A DNA stretch of 5,737 nt, taken from contig JAJYMU010000232.1 in the NCBI GenBank assembly GCA_021786655.1, positions 1 through 5,737 on the forward strand. Reading direction: 5' to 3'. This document shows positions 1 to 5,478 of the stretch, one piece after another. Below the pieces are notes generated by a model. It was not told the origin of the DNA. It saw nothing but the letters and a program-made list of their open reading frames with translations, and ran no database searches. Numbering within the stretch: the stretch's first letter is position 1; each line of letters opens with the position of its first letter. Position numbers and translations under genes: made by a program. Source of the DNA: Bacteroidota bacterium (lineage in GTDB: Bacteria > Bacteroidota > Ignavibacteria > Ignavibacteriales > Melioribacteraceae).

Positions 1-1374
1 CACAACATGCGATCCCGAAACAGATCGCGCATGAAACCAGAAGTCGTTTTGTTTTGCAAATTTTGTCGTAAGCTGGTCATTGTTCTTGCTATCCTTACCG
101 ACGTAAATGTGATACTTCCCGGCAAGTAAGTAGTGCCGAAAAGAAAATTTCTCGGATTTATCTTCGCTGGGTGAGTGTTGTGTTTTCATCTTCAATTCTT
201 TTTTGATTGCTAAAAGATCTTCTTGGTTATCCGACTTATCGAGTTTTTCACTTAAACCGATTAGTCTTCCGTATTCTTTGGAAGCGGTTTGCAAAAACTG
301 CTTTGATTTTTCGAATTCAATTTTTTCAGATCGCGCTTTATCATAATACTTTTCAACATTTTTATTAGGCGAGAGTTTTTCATCAAGCGTAATCAAAGTT
401 TCTTTGTTCGCCGGAAATTCTTCCAATGCGATTTCTTTCATTCCTTTTCTGAGCCGGTGAATGTTCGCTAAAAGCAAATCGGCGTTACGTCTGTAAACGT
501 TTTCCTTCGAGCCGTTTTCCACTCTCGCTTTCAAATTGTTTAACTTATTTGCAAGTCGTTCTATTTCGGCGCTTAAATATTTCTCAATCTGCTTTCTGAT
601 ATCAACTTCTTTATTTTTTGTGAAGGTGAGCGAGAAATATTTGTTGAGAGCATCTGAGTAACTTTCAAACTCAGAACGATCTTCCAGCAAACGGAAGGTT
701 CTGAACGCTGATGGATGAAATCGCGGCTTGTTTGATTCCGGATCAAAGTACACAGCAATTTTCGAATTGTTCACTTCGTTTAGAACATCTAAAACTTTTT
801 CTTTAAAGGCGCCTCCGCGCGATTCTGCTTCTCTCATAATTTCTTTGCCGATAGAATTCATTTTCCGCATTTTAGTTTCATCGTAACCAGCGCCAATCTT
901 TTCTATAACTGTTTTTGCGGAATCCATAAACTCGATTTGACTGATTTCCTCAACTATCTCTTTGCTTTCTTTGCCCGTGATCTTTTTAAACGATTTAACA
1001 TTGCCGTCATTATTAACAAAGTAAATATTGCTTTGTGCCCCTCTGAAAAAAATAAAAAGCCGAGCGTTCTCTAATTCGATTAGAATAATTCTATCGCCGA
1101 AAGCTATGCTGATCGAACGGATGACGGCGGGAAAATCTTCAGTAAAGAAACTGGCTGTGTTTTTTTTCGCCTTGCGATGTTCATGCTTAAAAGTGATGTA
1201 AGGCTGCTGCGGATTAACCGAGATGATCACATGGAAATAAGGATTGACGTTATCCGGTACGTGAAGAAATAATTTATCTTTTTCTTGTGTGTACGCTTCT
1301 ATAATTCGTTTGCCGGTGAGAAGTAATTTCAATTCATCAATGCAACGGGATAAGTAGAAATAATTTTTATACAT
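1..1374 (-). CDS. RqcH/NFACT-family ribosome quality control protein (partial, C-terminus outside window)
   Basis: The frame reads from ATG at 1374 without a stop to the window edge (458 residues); the C-terminus is missing. Bacterial RqcH binds obstructed 50S subunits carrying peptidyl-tRNA and recruits tRNA-Ala to add alanine tails that mark the nascent chain for degradation. An NFACT-N-like domain spans about residues 1-245, with GDRII at 93-97; D94/R95 align with the functional D97/R98 pair of Bacillus subtilis RqcH. A charged helical, probably coiled-coil region follows at about 255-395. It includes LDEKLSPNKNVEKYYDKA (330-347), typical of the family's middle region. The NFACT-R (DUF814) domain starts near 411, with YVGKDSKNNDQLT and DFWFHARSVSGSHVV at the edge. 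NFACT-N is strongly diverged: the FDG and LRKH motifs of B. subtilis are not recognisable. The start has no Shine-Dalgarno and lies 45 bp after the GlmU-like stop, so co-transcription is likely. Family is secure; retained alanine-tailing is inference. Confidence 0.88.
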   Translation of the reverse strand, partial: MYKNYFYLSRCIDELKLLLTGKRIIEAYTQEKDKLFLHVPDNVNPYFHVIISVNPQQPYITFKHEHRKAKKNTASFFTEDFPAVIRSISIAFGDRIILIELENARLFIFFRGAQSNIYFVNNDGNVKSFKKITGKESKEIVEEISQIEFMDSAKTVIEKIGAGYDETKMRKMNSIGKEIMREAESRGGAFKEKVLDVLNEVNNSKIAVYFDPESNKPRFHPSAFRTFRLLEDRSEFESYSDALNKYFSLTFTKNKEVDIRKQIEKYLSAEIERLANKLNNLKARVENGSKENVYRRNADLLLANIHRLRKGMKEIALEEFPANKETLITLDEKLSPNKNVEKYYDKARSEKIEFEKSKQFLQTASKEYGRLIGLSEKLDKSDNQEDLLAIKKELKMKTQHSPSEDKSEKFSFRHYLLAGKYHIYVGKDSKNNDQLTTKFAKQNDFWFHARSVSGSHVV

Positions 1375-1419
1375 TTTTATTCAAAACGGTTTCGAATGAG
1401 AGTGTCGCAAATCGGTAGT

Positions 1420-2664
1420 TCATTTTCTTTCGGCTGCAGTCAACTCAAATATATATTTCAACAAATTGATTTCGTTCTCCGACATAGTAATGCCTCTCCG
1501 AGCCGTCACAACTTTTGCTACTACTATCGACTTGTTGATATCGTAGGTTTGCAATGAATCGGAGCCGCCCCAGCTGAAAGAAGGAAGATAACGCGCTGGA
1601 AATCCCGCGCCGAAAACATTACATGAAACGCCAATAACCGAACCTGTGTTGAACATCGTGTTGATCGCGGTCTTCGAGTGATCGCCCATTATCAATCCGA
1701 CAAATTGGGAATTTGTGTCGATCGGTTTTCCATTAAGCAGAACAGAAACATTGGAATAATTGTTTTTCAAATCGCTGTTGTTTGTACTCGCGCCGAGATT
1801 CACCCAGCTTCCAAGGTACGAGTTGCCGAGAAATCCCTCATGCTGTTTGTTCGAAAAAGAATGAATGATTGACCCTTCAACTTCGCCGCCGACTTTGCAA
1901 ACTTCGCCGATGCTTGTGTTATGATAAATTGCGGCGTGCGACCTTACCAACGAATCGTTTCCGATGAATGCGGGACCTTGAATCATCGTGTGAGACATTA
2001 CATGCACGTTTTTTCCGATGTAAATTGGTCCGTTCGATGCATCGAGAAAAACAAAAGGATCAATCACAGCTCCGCTTGAAATAAAAATATTTTTTTTGTT
2101 CTTAAACTCAACTGCGTGGAACTTCTTAAGATTACTGTCGGATGATTTTTTAACCAAAAGAGCAAAATCATTTTTAATTTCTTCGCCGTTGAGATTTACT
2201 AAATCCCACGGATAGTTAACGAGACCAATATTTGTGTTAACTCGCTGTACGTCAGAAATCGAATCAAATTGCAAAAATCCGGAGTCAGAATTTCTTAAGT
2301 TTTTTATTTTATCTGGTAAGAGTCGAGCAGCCGCAACCGTTCCGTCGTTTGCAACTAAAACCTTGTTGAGATCGAGCTTGGCAATTTGCTTTGAGTTACC
2401 TGTCGTGAGAACAACTCGGCCATTGACAAATAATATCTCCGGAAAGTCAAACTCATTTACAACAAACTTTGGGTAACGTTCTCTTAAAACAGAATTCAGG
2501 TAACTCCTCGAATGAAGTATCAACGATTTGGAAGGGAAGCGTAAAGATATTTTCTCTCTTAACGTAAGAATACCGCAGCGAAGATCATAAACCGGACGTA
2601 AATATACGAGCGGCAAGAAATTTTTGAATCCTTCGTCTTCGAAAATACAAAGCATGCTTTTCAT
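1420..2664 (-). CDS. GlmU-like protein (alternative bacterial GlmU family): putative sugar-phosphate nucleotidylyltransferase/acetyltransferase
   Basis: This 414-residue protein has the two-part layout of the alternative GlmU family seen in Bacteroidota and relatives. That family is predicted to acetylate glucosamine-1-phosphate and/or form UDP-GlcNAc for peptidoglycan and LPS in the cytoplasm. Residues 1-190 correspond to the nucleotidyltransferase-like part. IFED (7-10) and LRPVYDLRCGILTLREK (22-38) are family hallmarks, but the classical GxGTRM...PK loop of GlmU is absent. Residues about 195-355 form a left-handed beta-helix with hexapeptide turns such as IYIGKN, AFIGND and SIGEVCKVGGE. 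Conserved stretches are HEGFLGNSYLGSWVNLGAST (275-294), SDLKNNY (297-303) and GLIMGDHSKTAINTMFNTGS (323-342). The tail is a short helix. M1 was chosen, but M4 is equally possible because neither has a clear Shine-Dalgarno. It lies upstream of the NFACT gene and diverges from the PASTA gene. Fold and family are confident; the substrate is inferred. Confidence 0.82.
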   Translation of the reverse strand: MKSMLCIFEDEGFKNFLPLVYLRPVYDLRCGILTLREKISLRFPSKSLILHSRSYLNSVLRERYPKFVVNEFDFPEILFVNGRVVLTTGNSKQIAKLDLNKVLVANDGTVAAARLLPDKIKNLRNSDSGFLQFDSISDVQRVNTNIGLVNYPWDLVNLNGEEIKNDFALLVKKSSDSNLKKFHAVEFKNKKNIFISSGAVIDPFVFLDASNGPIYIGKNVHVMSHTMIQGPAFIGNDSLVRSHAAIYHNTSIGEVCKVGGEVEGSIIHSFSNKQHEGFLGNSYLGSWVNLGASTNNSDLKNNYSNVSVLLNGKPIDTNSQFVGLIMGDHSKTAINTMFNTGSVIGVSCNVFGAGFPARYLPSFSWGGSDSLQTYDINKSIVVAKVVTARRGITMSENEINLLKYIFELTAAERK

Positions 2665-2798
2665 GGGTTTCTACGCTTGTTTGAATAAAAGTTTGTTTGT
2701 TGTAAGAAATTAATCAAAAAAATTACCAAGAAGCAAAGTATCTGCAATCAAGAGACTCTTAATTTTGTCATAAGAAATAGGTTTAATATATTTCAGTT
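2665..2798. promoter_or_regulatory. Divergent intergenic promoter region between GlmU-like and PASTA genes
   Basis: This 134-bp AT-rich gap separates the starts of two divergent genes and should hold promoters for both operons. A good plus-strand candidate is listed separately. On the minus strand only a weak candidate is visible: a TTG (complement of 2745-2747) and TAATTTTT (complement of 2718-2725) 19 bp apart. I do not call it. No terminator, repeat or small gene was seen in the gap. Confidence 0.55.
2764..2794 (+). promoter_or_regulatory. Candidate promoter of the PASTA-rpe operon
   Basis: TTTG at 2764-2767 and TATATTTC at 2787-2794 are separated by 19 bp. This matches the Bacteroidota pattern TTTG-N19..21-TAnnTTTG except for the last base. 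Read as a sigma-70 promoter it is TTGTCA (2765-2770), 16 bp, then TATATT (2787-2792), each 5 of 6 to consensus. Transcription would start about at the ATG at 2799, so the mRNA would be leaderless or nearly so. No Shine-Dalgarno precedes that ATG, which agrees. This is pattern matching only. Confidence 0.45.
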
Positions 2799-3542
2799 AT
2801 GAAAAAGCCGTCAAAAAAATTTTGGAAAATATTATTAGCCTTTTTTATAGGATTTGTTGCATTCTTAGTCGTTCTCGACGACGTAATTTTTCCTCTGTAC
2901 GTCAGCGGCAAAGAGGAAGCGGTACCGAACGTTGTAGGGAAGAACAAAGACGAAGCAATTAGAATTCTAACAAACGCCGGGTTAAGTCCTATCGTAGAGA
3001 CATCGCGATTCGATGATAAGTATCAGAAAGATCAAGTCATTTATCAGAAACCGAATGCGAACACGGTAGTTAAGGTTAACCGCAGAGTTTATCTTACTGT
3101 CAGCGGCGGAGAACCGATGGTGAAGATGCCTTCGTTAATAACAAAAAGTTTTCGTGAAGCACAGTTAACGCTTGCAAGAACAGGACTAAATCTTGGTAAA
3201 GTTGATTCTGTTGAATCGGAATTTCCGATTAATACGATTGTAGAGCAGCAATATTTTGAAGGAAAAGAAATTGCCAAGGGAACAATTGTTAATCTGAAAG
3301 TCAGCGTTGGTCCCAAAGTCGGAATGATAAGAGTGCCAAACTTGCTCGGCAAATCGTTGGTTGAAGCTGATGGAATCTTAAGAAGCCTATCGTTGAAGGT
3401 TGGCAATAAAACGTTTATCAATTCACCGACCCTTTTGCCGAACACGATTGTTGATCAGCAACCGGCGGAAAATAGTTTGGTGAGTCTAGGCGATAGCGTG
3501 AACGTAGTTCTAACACAGACTAAGTTTGGTGACAAAAGATGA
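2799..3542 (+). CDS. Membrane-anchored protein with three PASTA domains, no kinase
   Basis: This 247-residue protein has a short basic cytoplasmic tail (MKKPSKKFWK), one membrane helix (about 11-27, extending towards 35) and three tandem PASTA domains outside the cytoplasmic membrane, at about 41-103, 107-171 and 177-240. Each repeat shows the PASTA pattern: a P near the start followed by a short GK/TK turn (VPNVVGK, MPSLITK, VPNLLGK), then an EA helix, a V..Q.P-like segment (VIYQKP, VEQQYF, VDQQPA) and a final beta strand (VYLTVSGG, VNLKVSVG, VNVVLTQ). PASTA domains occur in Ser/Thr kinases of the PrkC/Stk type and in high-molecular-weight penicillin-binding proteins, where they bind muropeptides or position enzymes at the wall. 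Here there is neither kinase nor transpeptidase, so it may be a wall-binding adaptor. The start is fixed by the basic tail plus helix. It overlaps rpe by 4 bp (ATGA). Ligand and partners are unknown. Confidence 0.9.
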   Translation: MKKPSKKFWKILLAFFIGFVAFLVVLDDVIFPLYVSGKEEAVPNVVGKNKDEAIRILTNAGLSPIVETSRFDDKYQKDQVIYQKPNANTVVKVNRRVYLTVSGGEPMVKMPSLITKSFREAQLTLARTGLNLGKVDSVESEFPINTIVEQQYFEGKEIAKGTIVNLKVSVGPKVGMIRVPNLLGKSLVEADGILRSLSLKVGNKTFINSPTLLPNTIVDQQPAENSLVSLGDSVNVVLTQTKFGDKR

Positions 3543-4201
3543 ACAGCCAAAAAATAATAGCTCCTTCAATTCTTACTGCGGATTTTTCGAATCTATCGCA
3601 GCAAATACGATATGTTGAACTCGGCGGAGCTAAATGGATCCACTGCGATATTATGGACGGGCAGTTCGTTCCAAACCTAACATTTGGGCCGATTGTTGTG
3701 AAGGCAATTAGAAAAGTGACTAAGCTCCCGATTGATGTACATCTTATGATTAAGAATCCGGACGCGCTGCTTGAAAACTTTGTTAGTGCCGGCGCGAATT
3801 CATTAACAGTTCATCAAGAAGAAGTTGTTCATTTGAATCGCACAATCACAAAAATAAAAGAACTCGGAGCGAAAGCCGGTGTTGCCATAAATCCAGCTAC
3901 GCCGTTAAATACTCTCGATGATATTCTGGAAATTGTTGATCTTGTGCTTGTGATGTCAGTTAACCCGGGATTCGGCGGGCAACGTTTTATTGAAAGCTCC
4001 GTTCGTAAAATAAAAGACCTGGCTGAAATTAGAGAAAAACGTTCGGCAAAATTTCTTATCGAGGTTGACGGAGGAATAGATATTCAAAACGTGAAAGAAG
4101 TTTCCAAAGCGGGATGCAATGTTTTTGTAATCGGCAACGCAATTTACAGCAAGGATAACATCACTGCTGCTACGGTAGAGTTTGTAAATTCCGTTTCTTA
4201 A
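3539..4201 (+). CDS. rpe: Ribulose-phosphate 3-epimerase
   Basis: The enzyme interconverts D-ribulose 5-phosphate and D-xylulose 5-phosphate in the cytoplasmic pentose phosphate pathway. The 220-residue length is normal, and all family signatures are present in order on a TIM barrel: APSILTADF (8-16), HCDIMDGQFVPN (35-46), DVHLM (66-70), MSVNPGFGGQ (139-148) and EVDGGI (175-180), then the phosphate-binding end VIGNAIY. The expected metal ligands H35, D37, H68 and D177 are present; D37 and D177 are the expected catalytic acid/base pair. The ATG overlaps the PASTA stop as ATGA (3539-3542), and no strong Shine-Dalgarno precedes it. This suggests translational coupling to the PASTA gene. Nothing is odd in the protein itself. 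The following 95-bp gap to folP contains no convincing terminator. Confidence 0.97.
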   Translation: MNSQKIIAPSILTADFSNLSQQIRYVELGGAKWIHCDIMDGQFVPNLTFGPIVVKAIRKVTKLPIDVHLMIKNPDALLENFVSAGANSLTVHQEEVVHLNRTITKIKELGAKAGVAINPATPLNTLDDILEIVDLVLVMSVNPGFGGQRFIESSVRKIKDLAEIREKRSAKFLIEVDGGIDIQNVKEVSKAGCNVFVIGNAIYSKDNITAATVEFVNSVS

Positions 4202-4296
4202 AATTCATTCTTGCTTTGTAGAACCCTATCAAAATACTTATTTTAGAAACGTTTCTGATATGTTCGTTTTCTAACAATCAATCATCGAGGTTATGA
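4202..4296. promoter_or_regulatory. rpe-folP intergenic region with weak promoter-like site
   Basis: This 95-bp gap is large for an otherwise overlapping gene string and appears to hold regulatory DNA. TTTG at 4215-4218, a 20-bp spacer and TATTTTAG at 4239-4246 give a weak Bacteroidota-type promoter (TAnnTTTG with one mismatch). The predicted start would fall within the palindrome at 4245-4256, leaving a leader of about 45 nt before folP. There is no GC-rich hairpin plus T-run, so read-through from rpe is possible. Confidence 0.35.
4245..4256. promoter_or_regulatory. Perfect 12-bp palindrome, candidate operator upstream of folP
   Basis: AGAAACGTTTCT is a perfect inverted repeat without spacer. 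Its centre, AAACGTTT, matches the general form of LacI/PurR-family operators (AAnCGnTT). It overlaps the start point expected from the weak promoter just upstream, a typical place for repressor binding. No regulator gene is in the window. A short chance palindrome cannot be excluded. Confidence 0.35.
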
Positions 4297-4300
4297 TTGA
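4278..4300 (+). promoter_or_regulatory. Translation-initiation hairpin and ribosome binding site of folP
   Basis: TCAATCAT (4278-4285) pairs perfectly with ATGATTGA (4293-4300), an 8-bp stem closing a 7-nt loop, CGAGGTT. The loop contains GAGG (4287-4290), 6 nt before the TTG start at 4297; the start codon itself is in the 3' arm of the stem. This is the best Shine-Dalgarno-like site in the window and decides the TTG start. The stem is AT-rich (two G-C pairs), so stability is modest. The pairing is seen; regulation is inferred. Confidence 0.45.
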
Positions 4301-5478
4301 CAATTCAACTGGTTGATATTTTCTATCCTAATGTCTTTAAGCGTTATAGCACCAAGTATAACATTTACCGCGATCTCCACGAAAAAGATTTGCATGCGTT
4401 GGAGATCCGAGAAATCGATTTTAAGCTGGCGCAGCGAATAAAAAAAATTATTCTGAGCAACAAAGAAATTTGCTACACCACCGGCAGTAGGGGAGACAAG
4501 TTTTCAGACCTTCTTGCTCTCGGTTCGTTTGTAGTATTTAAGGAACTCGCAAAAGCAATAATTGCAATAGGAAATGAAGATTGCGGTCGGAATGTTCTTC
4601 GGACTCTCCAAAAAATTAACGACTACGATAACAATTCTTTTTCTATCGGAGGGATTACTTTTCCGCTGGACAAAGCTCACGTAGTTGGAATTCTTAACGT
4701 AACACCGGATTCATTTTCCGACGGCGGAAAATTTTTTGAAAAAGATGCGGCTGTTTCGCACGGTTTAAAACTTTTGGAAGATGGCGCCGAGATAATTGAT
4801 ATTGGCGGCGAATCAAGCCGTCCAGGTTCAGAACCGATTACCGAAGAGGAAGAGCTGAGACGAGTAGTTCCGGTAGTTGAAGAAATCCTGAAGCAAAATC
4901 CAAAAGCAATAATTTCAATCGACACGACAAAATCTAAAATTGCGGAAGAGTGTTTGTTGCTCGGTGCTAAAATTGTAAACGATATTAGTTCTTTCAGGAT
5001 TGATTCGAAAATGATTGAGATTGTAAAACATTACAACGCTACTGTTATTCTCATGCACATGAAAGGTAATCCGAAAACCATGCAAGAGAATCCTTACTAT
5101 GATGATGTAGTATCGGAAGTTTTCGATTACCTTATCGAAAAAGTTGAGATGGCGAAGAAACACGGAATCAAAAATATCATCGTCGATCCCGGTATTGGCT
5201 TCGGCAAACGACTCACTGATAATTATGAATTGTTAAAGCGACTAAATGAGTTCAAGGCAATCGGTCACCCGATACTCACGGGACTTTCTAACAAATCATT
5301 CTTGGGCAAAGCTTTAGAAATTAATGTTGAAGAAAGAATTGTTCCGACGGTTATAACCGAAACGGTTGCTATAAAAAACGGAGCTAGATTTATTAGAACT
5401 CACAATGTTAAACAAGCTATCTTTGCTGCAAAGCTAAATAGTTTTATCGATAATCCGGAACAACTTAATAATGTTTGA
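4297..5478 (+). CDS. folP: Dihydropteroate synthase with N-terminal extension
   Basis: DHPS condenses 6-hydroxymethyl-7,8-dihydropterin diphosphate with p-aminobenzoate in folate synthesis and is the sulfonamide target. The catalytic TIM barrel covers about residues 127-385: GILNVTPDSFSDGG (131-144), DIGGESSRPG (168-177), SIDT (207-210), NDIS (228-231), MHMKGNPKTMQENP (253-266), DPGIGFGK (297-304), GLSNKSFLG (329-337) and FIRTHNV (365-371). The usual SRK motif reads SNK, keeping the lysine (K333); R367 and H369 of the last strand are present. About 125 residues precede the barrel, against roughly 10-20 in ordinary 270-290-residue enzymes. The extension is open from TTG at 4297, directly after an in-frame TGA; no in-frame ATG exists before codon 239. 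GAGG 6 nt upstream supports TTG. The nearby ATG at 4293 is out of frame and stops after seven codons. The 3' end overlaps cdaA by 8 bp. Function is secure, the exact start less so. Confidence 0.95.
   Translation: MTIQLVDIFYPNVFKRYSTKYNIYRDLHEKDLHALEIREIDFKLAQRIKKIILSNKEICYTTGSRGDKFSDLLALGSFVVFKELAKAIIAIGNEDCGRNVLRTLQKINDYDNNSFSIGGITFPLDKAHVVGILNVTPDSFSDGGKFFEKDAAVSHGLKLLEDGAEIIDIGGESSRPGSEPITEEEELRRVVPVVEEILKQNPKAIISIDTTKSKIAEECLLLGAKIVNDISSFRIDSKMIEIVKHYNATVILMHMKGNPKTMQENPYYDDVVSEVFDYLIEKVEMAKKHGIKNIIVDPGIGFGKRLTDNYELLKRLNEFKAIGHPILTGLSNKSFLGKALEINVEERIVPTVITETVAIKNGARFIRTHNVKQAIFAAKLNSFIDNPEQLNNV

Noticed and set aside
6..33. Imperfect inverted repeat (CATGCGATC ... GATCGCGCATG) at the left edge
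   Set aside because: The arms differ by a 2-bp insertion and encode the conserved HARSVSGSH motif of NFACT-R, which explains the sequence.
573..758. 61-codon minus-strand frame inside the NFACT gene
   Set aside because: It is an alternative frame of the same strand as a long, motif-supported gene, without its own ribosome site.
1678..1872. 64-codon plus-strand frame opposite the GlmU-like gene (and a similar one at 2234-2476)
   Set aside because: Both lie inside a well-supported minus-strand gene and encode no recognisable motif.
3089..3445. 118-codon open frame antisense to the PASTA gene
   Set aside because: It is fully covered by a convincing PASTA coding sequence, has no ribosome site and resembles no known family; it is a shadow of codon use.
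4202..4260. Terminator between rpe and folP
   Set aside because: No GC-rich stem followed by a T-run is present; the AGAAACGTTTCT palindrome has no loop and is not followed by a T-run.
4293..4316. Seven-codon frame starting at ATG 4293 as a true leader peptide gene
   Set aside because: It is too short to judge, the GAGG spacing to it is only 2 nt, and it has no run of regulatory codons. It is kept only as part of the start-region observation.
4677..5163. Two 82-codon antisense frames opposite folP
   Set aside because: The DHPS motifs on the plus strand account for this DNA; the antisense products are low-complexity or unrecognisable.
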